33,780 nucleotides of DNA from contig JANWKE010000067.1 of NCBI GenBank assembly GCA_025451535.1, forward strand, positions 1 through 33,780, in the 5' to 3' direction. The notes beneath the pieces were generated by a model that was not told where the DNA came from, did no database searches, and was given only the letters and a program-made list of their open reading frames with translations. Source of the stretch: Verrucomicrobiia bacterium (lineage in GTDB: Bacteria > Verrucomicrobiota > Verrucomicrobiia > Limisphaerales > UBA11358). Shown in pieces: positions 7,631 to 15,074 of this stretch (the first letter of the stretch is position 1; every line of letters begins with the position of its first letter). Made by a program: the position numbers and the translations under genes.

Positions 7631-9307
7631 ATGCTCACAATGGAAGAAGCCATGAAGCAAACCGGCTCGCTGCCGTTTGCCGCTGGCAATATCGTCAAAG
7701 GCCACATCATCGAAGTCCGCCCCAAGGAAGTCCTGGTGGACATCGGCTACAAAAGCGAGGGCGTCATCCCTGCCCAGGAATTCGAAGACATCAAAACCAT
7801 CAAGGTAGGCGACGAAATTGATGTCCTTATCGAAAAACTCGAAAACAAGGAAGGCACGGTCGTGCTCTCGCACGAGAAGGCCGAGTTCAAGCGCAACTGG
7901 GAACGCATCCTGACCATTTGCAACGAAGGCGGCACCATCCAGGGCAAGGTCAAGTCGGTCGTCAAGGGCGGCCTGGTCGTCAACATCGGCGTCGAGGCAT
8001 TTTTGCCCGCGTCGCAGATTGACATCATCACGCCGAAGAACCTCGCGTCGTTTGTCGGCAATACCTACGACTTCAAGGTCGTCAAAATCAACCAGGACCG
8101 GCAGAACATCGTGCTGTCGCGCCGCGAACTCATCGAGCAGGAACGCTCCGAGAAACGCGCCAAACTGCTGGCCGAGATGGTGCCGGGCGACATCCGTAAA
8201 GGCACGGTCAAGAACATCACCGATTTCGGCGCCTTCATTGACCTCAACGGCATTGACGGCCTGTTGCATATCACGGACATGAGCTGGGGCCGCATCGCGC
8301 ATCCGTCGGAACTCTTGAAGGTGGGCCAGGAAATTGACGTGGTGGTGCTGGACGTGAACAAGGAAAAGGAACGCGTCAGCCTCGGCCTCAAGCAGAAGAT
8401 GGCCAACCCGTGGGACAACATCGAAACGAAATTCCCCGTCGGCGCTCGCGTCAAGGGCAAGGTGGTCAACCTCGTGCCATACGGCGCGTTTGTGCAGCTC
8501 GAACCGGGCGTGGAGGGCCTCGTCCACGTCACCGAGCTCTCCTGGACCAAACGCGTGGCCAAACCCAGCGACATGCTCAAGGTGGACCAGGAAATCGAAG
8601 CGATTGTCCTGGGCATCAACCGCGAGGAGCAAAAAATTTCCCTCGGCATCCGCCAGTTGGAAAGCAATCCGTGGGACAACGCCGAAACCAAATATGCGGT
8701 CAAAACCCGTGTCAAAGGCAAGGTGCGCAATCTCACCAGCTACGGCGCGTTTGTGGAATTGGAGGAAGGCATTGACGGCATGATTCACGTGTCCGACATC
8801 TCGTGGACGCGCAAAATCAATCATCCGTCGGAAATTCTCAAGAAGGGCGACGAGGTCGAAGCCGTCGTGCTGGAAGTGGACCGTCCGAACCAGCGCATTG
8901 CGCTCGGCATGAAACAACTCGGCGAAGATCCGTGGGAGAACATTGACAAGCTCTACAAGGTCGGCGACGTGGTCCAGGGCAAGGTCACGAAGCTCGCCAG
9001 TTTCGGCGCGTTCATCGGCCTGCAACATGAGATTGACGGCCTCGTGCATATCTCGCAGGTCAGCGAGGAGCGCGTGGATAAAATCAAGAACGTCCTCAAG
9101 GTCGGGCAGGATGTCACCGCCCGTGTCATCAAGATTGACAAGGGCGAACGCCGCATTGGTCTGTCCATCAAAGCCGCCAGTTATTCAGACGAGCAGCTCA
9201 AGGAAGAGCAGAAGCTCCTCGACTCGCTCAAGCCCGGTGAAGATCTCGTGGCATTGCAGCACGCCTTCGACGCTGCCGACGAAGCGAAGCAGGATTTAAA
9301 GGAATAA
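7631..9307 (+). CDS. rpsA: 30S ribosomal protein S1
   Basis: The 558-residue protein contains six S1 RNA-binding domains, at about 18-88, 104-172, 188-258, 275-345, 362-432 and 449-520. The last four have the classic form K/QGKV..(L/I)..(F/Y)GAF(I/V).L...(I/V)(D/E)GL(L/V/M)H(I/V)(S/T). S1 binds the small subunit and helps it engage mRNAs, including those with weak ribosome binding sites; many genes in this window lack clear ones. Length and domain count equal those of the proteobacterial protein. The ATG at 7631 is used; MEEAM three codons later is an alternative. A strong terminator follows. Confidence 0.96.
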   Translation: MLTMEEAMKQTGSLPFAAGNIVKGHIIEVRPKEVLVDIGYKSEGVIPAQEFEDIKTIKVGDEIDVLIEKLENKEGTVVLSHEKAEFKRNWERILTICNEGGTIQGKVKSVVKGGLVVNIGVEAFLPASQIDIITPKNLASFVGNTYDFKVVKINQDRQNIVLSRRELIEQERSEKRAKLLAEMVPGDIRKGTVKNITDFGAFIDLNGIDGLLHITDMSWGRIAHPSELLKVGQEIDVVVLDVNKEKERVSLGLKQKMANPWDNIETKFPVGARVKGKVVNLVPYGAFVQLEPGVEGLVHVTELSWTKRVAKPSDMLKVDQEIEAIVLGINREEQKISLGIRQLESNPWDNAETKYAVKTRVKGKVRNLTSYGAFVELEEGIDGMIHVSDISWTRKINHPSEILKKGDEVEAVVLEVDRPNQRIALGMKQLGEDPWENIDKLYKVGDVVQGKVTKLASFGAFIGLQHEIDGLVHISQVSEERVDKIKNVLKVGQDVTARVIKIDKGERRIGLSIKAASYSDEQLKEEQKLLDSLKPGEDLVALQHAFDAADEAKQDLKE

Positions 9308-9332
9308 TTGCCACGGTAAAAATTCATTCGCG

Positions 9333-9365
9333 CAGGCGGGCCGGCAACGGCCCGCCTGTTTTTTT
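9333..9365 (+). terminator. Rho-independent terminator of rpsA
   Basis: CAGGCGGGCC (9333-9342) pairs perfectly with GGCCCGCCTG (9349-9358) around the loop GGCAAC and is followed by seven Ts. It lies 26 bases after the rpsA stop codon. Confidence 0.93.
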
Positions 9366-9392
9366 GTGACGACACTCGAAGACCGCTTGCGA

Positions 9393-9520
9393 CTTGGAGT
9401 GCGGTGGCTGTGACACCGCTTTCGAACGCCGCCAGCGCTGCGAAAACACCTTTTGTCCTTCACTTGTCCGTGTGAACCGACGAAAGCGGCGTCGCACCCC
9501 GTTTGCCGCCGCACTCCAAG
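9393..9520. repeat. Paired inverted repeat (CTTGGAGTGCGG family)
   Basis: The left arm CTTGGAGTGCGGTGGC then CACCGCTTTCG (9393-9424) mirrors the right arm CGAAAGCGGCGTCGC then GCCGCCGCACTCCAAG (9481-9520). The right arm carries a few extra bases. The 56-base centre has no gene. It fills most of the 330-base gap between rpsA and folA. Confidence 0.65.
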
Positions 9521-9550
9521 ACGCTCGCGCGAAATCGATTTCCAATCGAT

Positions 9551-9619
9551 GTAGCCGCCGACGTCAATCGGCGCGCGACTCGGAAGGCGCGGACTGATCC
9601 CGCAAAGCGGGACGGCTAC
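9551..9619. repeat. GTAG-headed paired inverted repeat
   Basis: Begins GTAGCCGCCGACGTCAATCG and ends GCGGGACGGCTAC, the same head as the element at 4658-4732. An internal hairpin (ATCCCGC/GCGGGA) lies near its right end. A short separate hairpin, ATCGATT-TCC-AATCGAT, sits just before it (9534-9550). Confidence 0.55.
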
Positions 9620-9637
9620 TAACGACAGCTAACCCAC

Positions 9638-10219
9638 TCATGAAACCAATGACTTATGCCGGTAATGCAAAATCTTGAACTCCGGTTCATCGCGGACTTC
9701 TTCGGCCAGGACAAACTTCTCGTCAAACGGCGGAAACAAGGTGTCACCCGGCACCTCCCGTTTGACGAGCGTCAGGTAAAGGTCAGAACAACGGGGCAGG
9801 GCTTGCTCATAAATCTGCGCGCCCCCGCAGATGAAGATGTCGTTGGGAAACTCCTCGGGATTCAACCGGTCCAGCGAGTTAAAAATCAAAATCTCTGTCC
9901 GCTGGTTTTTCTCCAGTTTGGTAAAGTGAAACTGGTAGGCGCGCTTGAGATAACGCCCGCCGCGCCATTCGTGGTACTGGCCGAAAATTTCCGGATGCGT
10001 CTTGATGAGCCGTTGCGGGTGCCGCGTAAGAATCATGTTTTTGCGGCTGGGCAGCGGACGGCCCAGGCTCTCAAATGTCTTGCGGCCCATCACGACGACA
10101 TTGCCCAGCGTCATTTTCTTGAACCACTTGAAGTCCTCCGGCAGGTGCCACGGGATTTTGCCGTCCGCGCCAATGACGCGGTTCAGCGACATCGCCGCAA
10201 TGGCTTGAAAGTGTTTCAC
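9638..10219 (-). CDS. folA: Dihydrofolate reductase
   Basis: Reduces dihydrofolate to tetrahydrofolate with NADPH, regenerating the cofactor oxidised by ThyA, whose gene lies directly upstream. Visible motifs are [12 protein letters not shown] (6-17), [11 protein letters not shown] (24-34, with catalytic Asp29), the NADPH-binding GRKTFES (45-51) and CGGAQIY (131-137). At 193 residues it is about 30 longer than typical DHFRs. The extra segment, around 82-108 ([13 protein letters not shown] region), lies before the ILIFNSLD strand. The GTG at 10219 (VKHFQAIAA) is preferred; an upstream in-frame start would take in dispersed-repeat sequence. Confidence 0.93.
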   Translation of the reverse strand: MKHFQAIAAMSLNRVIGADGKIPWHLPEDFKWFKKMTLGNVVVMGRKTFESLGRPLPSRKNMILTRHPQRLIKTHPEIFGQYHEWRGGRYLKRAYQFHFTKLEKNQRTEILIFNSLDRLNPEEFPNDIFICGGAQIYEQALPRCSDLYLTLVKREVPGDTLFPPFDEKFVLAEEVRDEPEFKILHYRHKSLVS

Positions 10220-10231
10220 GGGCTGAGTTTT

Positions 10232-10289
10232 AACGCAAAGCCGCAAAGCCGCAAAGAATCTTTACTCTGCGTCTTCGCGTCTTTGCGTT
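10232..10289. repeat. Paired inverted repeat (AACGCAAAG family)
   Basis: AACGCAAAGCCGCAAAG at the left mirrors CTTCGCGTCTTTGCGTT at the right. It fills the thyA-folA junction, so if the two genes are cotranscribed the hairpin is in the message. Confidence 0.5.
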
Positions 10290-10298
10290 GAAAGTATT

Positions 10299-11093
10299 CT
10301 ATACTGCAATCGGCGCCTTGATGGCCGGGTGCGGGTCGTAACCCACCAGTTCAAAATCCTCGAACTTGAAGTCGTGGATGTTTTTTACCGCCGGGTTCAA
10401 TTTCATTTGCGGCAGCGGACGCGGCTCGCGGGACAGTTGCTGCTTCGCCTGTTCGAGATGATTTTTGTAAAGATGCAAATCGCCGAACGTGTGGACAAAT
10501 TCACCGGGTTTCAGTCCGCACACCTGGGCGATCATCCGGGTGAGCAGTGCGTAACTCGCGATATTGAACGGCACGCCCAGAAATAAATCCGCGCTGCGTT
10601 GATAAAGCTGACAGCTCAACTCACCGTCGAGCACGTAAAATTGAAACAGCGCATGACAGGGCGCCAGCCGCATCTGATCCAATTCGCCCGGATTCCAGGC
10701 AGTGACCAGGTGCCGCCGGCTGTCGGGGTTATTTTGGATTTGCGCGATCACGTCGTCAATCTGGTTGATGGCATGGCCCTCGGGTGTGCGCCAATTGCAC
10801 CATTGTGCGCCATAAATCGGGCCGAGGCTGCCGTCCGGGTCCGCCCACTCGTCCCAAATGGTCACGCCATGTTCGTGGAGATATTTGACGTTGGTATCGC
10901 CGCGCAAGAACCAGAGCAATTCGTAGATGATGGATTTGACGTGCAGCTTTTTCGTGGTGAGCAAGGGAAAATTGTTCTGCAACGGAAACCGTGCCTGGGC
11001 GCCAAACACCGAATACGTGCCGGTACCGGTGCGGTCGGCCTTGAACTTGCCGCGTTCCAGAACCAGCCGGAGCAGGTCGAGATATTGAACCAT
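10299..11093 (-). CDS. thyA: Thymidylate synthase
   Basis: Converts dUMP to dTMP using methylene-tetrahydrofolate and releases dihydrofolate, the substrate of the next gene, folA. The 264-residue length and numbering match the E. coli enzyme. The nucleophile is Cys146 in [12 protein letters not shown], the phosphate-binding RTGTGT is at 21-26, and [17 protein letters not shown] follows the active-site cysteine. The chain ends in the typical PIAV. Starts at the ATG at 11093. thyA-folA is a common gene pair. Confidence 0.96.
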   Translation of the reverse strand: MVQYLDLLRLVLERGKFKADRTGTGTYSVFGAQARFPLQNNFPLLTTKKLHVKSIIYELLWFLRGDTNVKYLHEHGVTIWDEWADPDGSLGPIYGAQWCNWRTPEGHAINQIDDVIAQIQNNPDSRRHLVTAWNPGELDQMRLAPCHALFQFYVLDGELSCQLYQRSADLFLGVPFNIASYALLTRMIAQVCGLKPGEFVHTFGDLHLYKNHLEQAKQQLSREPRPLPQMKLNPAVKNIHDFKFEDFELVGYDPHPAIKAPIAV

Positions 11094-11108
11094 CGCGAGA
11101 GAAATTTA

Positions 11109-11144
11109 ACCGCGAAAGACGCGAAATACACGAAAAAGAAATTT
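11109..11144. repeat. Single-arm dispersed-repeat-like sequence
   Basis: AACCGCGAAAGACGCGAAAT followed by an A-rich tail lies upstream of thyA and overlaps the end of the next minus-strand gene. It resembles half of the AACGCAAAG-type elements. The evidence is resemblance only. Confidence 0.3.
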
Positions 11145-11673
11145 AACTGTGCGAAGATTTGGAATGCCGCAAACGCCAGCTGTGGAAAATCCAAATCACA
11201 GGTAGAATACTGAACAAAAAAAGCGGATACCAAAGGCTTATCATTAACGTCCAAAGTGGACGCTCCTGATCATGCATCTGCCAATAACGAAAATAAATAC
11301 CCGGTAAATCACAGGCTTTTAGTTTGTCACTTGTGCTGTCCAAGTTGGTCAACGTTATCTGGCTGACGTCATAATCACCCGCATGCCAGCCTCGGCGAGT
11401 TTCATGAGTATCCTCACCGCCCAGGCTCATAATACTGCCCCTGTACGGCCCATATTGGACATCGTTGAAAATCACCAAACGGCCAAATGTATCTCCACTG
11501 AACCCTTTCCAAACACTGACGTGGAAATGTTTTGTAAGCGAAATCTTATGGTCCCAGGGAGTCACAGCAAATGTCGCAAGCCAAAGAACAAAAGTGCAAA
11601 CCGCCAGGATTGTTGAAACCAAAGCTGCCGAATTGAATTTCCCAAGTTTCACATTTATGACCTTATTTCGCAT
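11143..11673 (-). CDS. Unknown membrane protein, two helices
   Basis: The 176-residue protein has one hydrophobic helix near the N-terminus (about 17-38) and a second near the C-terminus (about 143-165). The roughly 100-residue loop between them, which starts with basic and aromatic residues, would lie outside the inner membrane. The last helix region, RPLWTLMISLWYPLFLFSI, is typical of small conserved membrane proteins in environmental bacteria, but I do not recognise a named family. The base composition is more AT-rich than in neighbours. It starts at an ATG and ends inside repeat-like sequence. Confidence 0.6.
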   Translation of the reverse strand: MRNKVINVKLGKFNSAALVSTILAVCTFVLWLATFAVTPWDHKISLTKHFHVSVWKGFSGDTFGRLVIFNDVQYGPYRGSIMSLGGEDTHETRRGWHAGDYDVSQITLTNLDSTSDKLKACDLPGIYFRYWQMHDQERPLWTLMISLWYPLFLFSILPVIWIFHSWRLRHSKSSHS

Positions 11674-11732
11674 TCGAGTTTCTGTCCAGTGTTCTTGGGG
11701 CGCGAATTTTCAGGTGGCGGTCGAGCGTATGT

Positions 11733-11766
11733 CCTCTCCCGGGGGAGAGGAAACAGGTGAGGGCGG
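11733..11766. repeat. Hairpin repeat unit upstream of the DUF559 gene
   Basis: A perfect hairpin CCTCTCCC-GG-GGGAGAGG (11733-11750) is followed by the tag AAACAGGTGAGGGCGG. The same hairpin and TGAGGGCG tag occur in both units downstream of the gene (12213-12364), and a variant occurs in uvrB. Confidence 0.75.
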
Positions 11767-11814
11767 TCGATAAAACTAACTTCACTTTTCCGTCGCAAAT
11801 ATTACTTTTTCCTC

Positions 11815-12207
11815 ATGGCCGATATCACCCGCGCCCGCGCACTTCGCAAAAAGGAAACCTGGGCGGAAAAGCTCATGTGGCGTTGGCTGCGTGATCGGCG
11901 TTTCAATACTTATAAATTCCGCCGCCAGCATCCGAAAGGAATTTACTATCTCGATTTCTTTTGCGAAGAAGCAAGCCTCGCCGTCGAACTCGACGGTTCA
12001 GGCCACGGCCATCCCGACCGGCAAAGTCACGACGCCGAACGTGAGAAATTCCTGACGTCACAAGGAATCAAGGTTTTACGGTTTTGGAATTCTCATTTAC
12101 GGCGAAACGCCCAAAGCATCCGGGACACGATTTTTGAAGAGTTGCAGGGGCGTGCGCCGCATCCGTTGCCGGATTACACAAGGCCGATATCGGGAAACGT
12201 TGGTTGA
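11815..12207 (+). CDS. DUF559 family endonuclease-like protein
   Basis: The 130-residue protein matches the DUF559 family, which has the fold of very-short-patch repair and other PD-(D/E)XK nucleases. Key elements are the helix TWAEKLMWRWLR (Glu18), YYLDFFC (Asp47), AVELDGSGH (Glu58, Asp60, His64) and IKVLRFWN. The arrangement of an acid, then a D-containing strand, then ExD, suits a metal-dependent nuclease. Residues 1-97 look complete; the tail after about 112 (GRAPHPLPDYTRP) is Pro-rich and runs toward the adjacent repeat. The gene has hairpin repeats of one family on both sides. Its substrate is unknown; self-mobility or repeat processing is my inference. Confidence 0.85.
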   Translation: MADITRARALRKKETWAEKLMWRWLRDRRFNTYKFRRQHPKGIYYLDFFCEEASLAVELDGSGHGHPDRQSHDAEREKFLTSQGIKVLRFWNSHLRRNAQSIRDTIFEELQGRAPHPLPDYTRPISGNVG

Positions 12208-12212
12208 ACATC

Positions 12213-12364
12213 CGCCCTCATCCCGGCCTTCTCCCCCGGGAGAAGGTGAACAATTCGCCGCCTCTTCGGAATGAGTAAGCCCGGATCTGGTGGACAGCCT
12301 CCGCAAACCCAAAAACAGCCAATAGCTGTTCCTTCTCCCGGGGGAGAAGGTCAGGTTGAGGGCG
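12213..12364. repeat. Paired hairpin element downstream of the DUF559 gene
   Basis: The left unit is CGCCCTCATCCCGG plus hairpin CCTTCTCCC/GGGAGAAGG (12213-12246). The right unit is hairpin CCTTCTCCC/GGGAGAAGG plus TCAGGTTGAGGGCG (12331-12364). They are inverted copies with tags facing outward, about 84 bases apart. The structure is that of a REPIN but with a TGAGGGCG tag in place of GTAG. Confidence 0.8.
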
Positions 12365-12488
12365 AGCGTAAAACCTAAATGGAAAGTTCCAGTCATCTTG
12401 ACGATTGGAGTCATCGGCCACGCCGCGTTTCTTTCGAGTGGTGAAATTTGCTTGCCCAACGATGTGGTTACACGGCCTATTTGTTGTC

Positions 12489-12971
12489 ATGCGTGAATTG
12501 CCTCACACCCATTCGTGCTTTGTCTGCGGCGAAAGCAATGCCGTCGGACTCAAACTACGCTTTGCGACCGACGGGCGTGTCGTGCAGACACGTTTCCGGC
12601 TGCGGCCTGCCCACATCGGGTTTCGCAACGTCGTCCACGGCGGCATTCTGACGACAGTGCTGGACGAAATCATGGTCTGGGCGTGCGCCGTACCAACGGG
12701 GCGATTTGCTTTTTGCGCCGAGTTGACGGTGCGGTTTCTGAATCCCGTCCGGCCCGACGACGAAATCATTGCCACCGCCGAATTGTTGACGAACCGCAGG
12801 AACCGGATTTTTGAGGCCAAAGGCGTGTTGGCCAATCCTTCCGGCCAGCCATTCGCTGAAGCGACAGGCAAATACTTCCCGATTCCTAAAAGCGATTTGA
12901 CCGGCATGATGACCGACTTGATTGGCGACACCAGCTGGTTGCGGGATGGCGCCGATTCACCGGCGCGTTAA
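12489..12971 (+). CDS. Hot-dog fold thioesterase, PaaI-like
   Basis: The 160-residue protein carries the PaaI/4HBT hallmark VHGGILTTVLDEIMVWA near residue 50, where the HGG loop and the following acidic residue form the acyl-CoA thioesterase site. ELTVRFLNPVRP is the matching strand of the hot-dog core. The N-terminus contains CFVCGESNAVGLKL, a Cys pair seen in a subgroup of these enzymes. The ATG at 12489 (MRELPHTHS) is preferred over an earlier in-frame ATG because the family similarity begins here. The substrate is unknown; general acyl-CoA turnover is likely. Confidence 0.82.
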   Translation: MRELPHTHSCFVCGESNAVGLKLRFATDGRVVQTRFRLRPAHIGFRNVVHGGILTTVLDEIMVWACAVPTGRFAFCAELTVRFLNPVRPDDEIIATAELLTNRRNRIFEAKGVLANPSGQPFAEATGKYFPIPKSDLTGMMTDLIGDTSWLRDGADSPAR

Positions 12972-13021
12972 TCAGGATTGTCGAAACGCGCCGCAAAAAG
13001 TAGCCTGCAGGAATTGACTCA

Positions 13022-13429
13022 ATGCGCATTCTCGCCCTTGATCACGGAACCAAACGCATCGGCGTCGCTGTCAGCGATGAAACCAAAACCATCGCGCAGC
13101 CGTTGGAATACATTGCCGCGGAGCCGTTCGCGGATTTTCTGGCGCGATTCAAAACATTGCTCGTCGACAAGGAAATCGATCTCGTGCTTATCGGCCTGCC
13201 GCGCAATATGGATGGCAGTTACGGTCCGGCGGCGCAAAAGGTCGAGGCGTTCGTCGCGGTGTTGCGGGGCGCTATCACCATCCCGATCAAAACCTGGGAC
13301 GAGCGGCTGACGTCAGCGCAGGCGAATCGGATTTTAATTCAAGGCAAGGTCCGGCGCGACCAGCGCAAAGAGAAGGTGGACAAAATGGCGGCGGCGATTT
13401 TGCTGCAAAGTTATCTCGACGGAATCTGA
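13022..13429 (+). CDS. ruvX: RuvX/YqgF RNase H-fold nuclease
   Basis: The 135-residue protein is of the usual length. It has the RNase H-like first strand ILALDHGTKRIGVAVSD with catalytic Asp7, the loop IGLPRNMDGS, and WDERLTSAQANRIL with the second acidic site. Family members act as Holliday-junction resolvase-like enzymes or in processing the 5' end of pre-16S rRNA. DKMAAAILLQSYLD near the C-terminus carries the last conserved Asp. It lies in a run of RNA-maturation genes (truA, trmL, tRNA-Val), which favours the rRNA role here. Confidence 0.92.
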   Translation: MRILALDHGTKRIGVAVSDETKTIAQPLEYIAAEPFADFLARFKTLLVDKEIDLVLIGLPRNMDGSYGPAAQKVEAFVAVLRGAITIPIKTWDERLTSAQANRILIQGKVRRDQRKEKVDKMAAAILLQSYLDGI

Positions 13430-13435
13430 TTTCAA

Positions 13436-13541
13436 ACCGCAGATGAACGCAAATGAACGCAGATTCTTGAAACACATTGGACTTCATGACTTTCGCAGAG
13501 CGGTTTTTATTTATCCGCGTCCATCCGCGTCCATCCGCGGT
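13436..13541. repeat. Paired inverted repeat (ACCGCAGATGAACGC family)
   Basis: ACCGCAGATGAACGC plus AAATGAACGCAGAT at the left mirrors ATCCGCGTCCATCCGCG plus TCCATCCGCGGT at the right (13513-13541). Each arm contains short tandem units. The right arm ends nine bases before the truA start codon and may affect its translation. Confidence 0.6.
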
Positions 13542-13549
13542 TAAATTTT

Positions 13550-14296
13550 GTGAAATTCAAACTCGTCATTGCCTACGACGGCACGGCTTACGAAGGCTGG
13601 CAGATGCAAAAGACCGGCACCGGCGTCCAGCAAAAGGTCGAGGAAGCGCTGGCGAAATTGTTTCCCGGCGCGCCGCGGCTTCACAGTTCCAGCCGCACGG
13701 ATACGGGCGTGCATGCGCTCGGGATGGTCGTGCATTTTGAGGTGCCGCGTGCCGAATTCAAAATGACGGTTCGCAAACTGGCGCTGGCGATCAATGCCTG
13801 GCTGCCGGAAGACATCCGGGTGCTGTCGGCCTCGCGCGCAGCGGAAAAATTTCACGCCCGATTTGACACGGCGGGCAAGCAATACCGCTATTTCGTCTGG
13901 AACCACACGGCCATGAATCCGCTGCTCCGCCACAGTGCCTGGCTGGTCACGCGCCCGCTCAATCTGCCTGCCATGCGCGCCGCCGCGCCCCTGTTTGTCG
14001 GACGGCGTGATTTCAAATCGTTCGCCGCCAATCGGAATTACGAAATGGAATCCACCCGGCGGAGGCTGACGCGGTGCGACATTAAAAAGTCCGGTCCGCA
14101 ACTGACGTTCATCATCGAGGGCGATGGTTTTCTTTACAAGATGTGCCGCGGCATCGTGGGCACACTGGTGCAGGTCGGTTTGGGCAAGTTTCCGCCGGCG
14201 GAAATCAAACGGATGCTGGCGAAGAAGGACCGGCGCATGGCTGGCATGACGGCGCCGGCGCATGGATTGGTCCTGTGGAAGGTCTTTTACAAATAA
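13550..14296 (+). CDS. truA: tRNA pseudouridine(38-40) synthase
   Basis: TruA converts uridines 38, 39 and 40 of the anticodon arm to pseudouridine. The catalytic Asp51 is in SSSRTDTGVHALG. YDGTAYEGWQMQ at 9-20, RYFVWN and FLYKMCRGIVGTLVQVG are standard family motifs. The 248-residue length is normal. The start is GTG at 13550 (MKFKLVIAYDG); no earlier start keeps similarity, since a repeat lies just upstream. It is followed by trmL and a tRNA gene, a tRNA-maturation neighbourhood. Confidence 0.95.
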   Translation: MKFKLVIAYDGTAYEGWQMQKTGTGVQQKVEEALAKLFPGAPRLHSSSRTDTGVHALGMVVHFEVPRAEFKMTVRKLALAINAWLPEDIRVLSASRAAEKFHARFDTAGKQYRYFVWNHTAMNPLLRHSAWLVTRPLNLPAMRAAAPLFVGRRDFKSFAANRNYEMESTRRRLTRCDIKKSGPQLTFIIEGDGFLYKMCRGIVGTLVQVGLGKFPPAEIKRMLAKKDRRMAGMTAPAHGLVLWKVFYK

Positions 14297-14300
14297 CCTG

Positions 14301-14366
14301 TAGTGAACAGTCAGCAGTCAGTAGCACGACCAACGTGTCTTGCTACTGACTACTGACCACTGACTA
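14301..14366. repeat. Paired inverted repeat between truA and trmL
   Basis: TAGTGAACAGTCAGCAGTCA at the left and TGACTACTGACCACTGACTA at the right (to 14366) are imperfect inverted copies around a short centre. Its right edge is two bases from the trmL start codon. Confidence 0.6.
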
Positions 14367-14368
14367 AT

Positions 14369-14836
14369 ATGCACATCGTCCTGGTTGAACCGGAAATTCC
14401 GCCGAACACGGGCAACGTGGCGCGGCTCTGCGCGGCCACGAGGACCACGTTGCATCTGATCGAGCCGTTTGGTTTCAAGCTCGATGACGCACAGCTTAAA
14501 CGTGCCGGCATGGATTACTGGCAGCACGTCGAGTGGCAGCGGTGGAAAAACTGGAGTGCGTTCGAGTCGGCTCACCAGGCCGACAGCGCCCGGTTTTGGT
14601 TCATCGAATCGAACGGGCCGAAACTTTACACGGAAGCAAAATTTTTGCCGGACGACTATCTGGTTTTCGGACGTGAAACCGCCGGGTTGCCGAAGCCATT
14701 GCTGGAACACAACCGCGGGCGCTGGCTGCGGATCCCGATGTTCAACGAGAAATCGCGTTCGCTGAACCTGTCGAACTGTGCGGCCCTGGTTTTGTTTGAG
14801 GCGTTGCGGCAGCAGGGTTTTAGCGGGGAGATTTGA
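14369..14836 (+). CDS. trmL: tRNA (cytidine/uridine-34-2'-O)-methyltransferase
   Basis: SPOUT-class methyltransferase that methylates the wobble ribose of some tRNA-Leu species using S-adenosylmethionine. The 155-residue length and motifs are diagnostic: the N-terminal VLVEPEIPPNTGNVARLCA, then VFGRETAGLP (motif 2), then IPMFNEKSRSLNLSNCAAL (motif 3, the knotted SAM site). Starts at an ATG directly after a repeat. It ends 42 bases before tRNA-Val. Confidence 0.94.
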   Translation: MHIVLVEPEIPPNTGNVARLCAATRTTLHLIEPFGFKLDDAQLKRAGMDYWQHVEWQRWKNWSAFESAHQADSARFWFIESNGPKLYTEAKFLPDDYLVFGRETAGLPKPLLEHNRGRWLRIPMFNEKSRSLNLSNCAALVLFEALRQQGFSGEI

Positions 14837-14878
14837 AGTTTGTCAAACCGGCGGCTCCTGCTACCTTGCCTTTCGGTC

Positions 14879-14954
14879 GGGCGCTTGGCGCAGTGGCTAG
14901 CGCGTCTCGTTTACACCGAGTAGGTCGGGGGTTCGAATCCCTCAGCGCCCACCA
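14879..14954 (+). tRNA. tRNA-Val (anticodon UAC)
   Basis: A 76-base cloverleaf with encoded CCA. Acceptor GGGCGCT pairs with AGCGCCC, and the D stem GCGC pairs with GCGC. The anticodon loop TTTACAC gives anticodon UAC, which reads GUA/GUG valine codons. The T arm GGGGG-TTCGAAT-CCCTC closes with one G-U pair. The first anticodon-stem pair is a T-T mismatch; the other four pairs are good. Confidence 0.95.
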
Positions 14955-14990
14955 GCCTTCGTTCAAAGCGTAGCCGAGAACGCGAAGGCT
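14954..14990. repeat. Hairpin directly after tRNA-Val
   Basis: AGCCTTCG (14954-14961) pairs with CGAAGGCT (14983-14990). It begins on the last base of the tRNA CCA, so it may help end or process the transcript. There is no T-run after it. The rest of 14991-15074 shows no gene. Confidence 0.4.
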
Positions 14991-15074
14991 GCCGCGTCGA
15001 AGTGAAATGAAGACGGGCCACGACATACGGTTTTTCACGGGTGCTCCAAACTACGGCTCGGCAAGCCAGCTGGA

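Noticed and set aside
7619-9049. 476-codon open frame on the minus strand
   Set aside because: It is the shadow of rpsA, whose six S1 domains are unmistakable on the plus strand; the antisense frame is repetitive only because the S1 domains are.
13436-13541. Short tandem units resembling a CRISPR array
   Set aside because: Units are under 15 bases without unique spacers, and the two sides are inverted copies, so this is a paired repeat.
14820-15038. Minus-strand open frame reading WALRDSNPRPTRCKRDALATA-like sequence
   Set aside because: This is the antisense of the tRNA-Val gene, a common false prediction.
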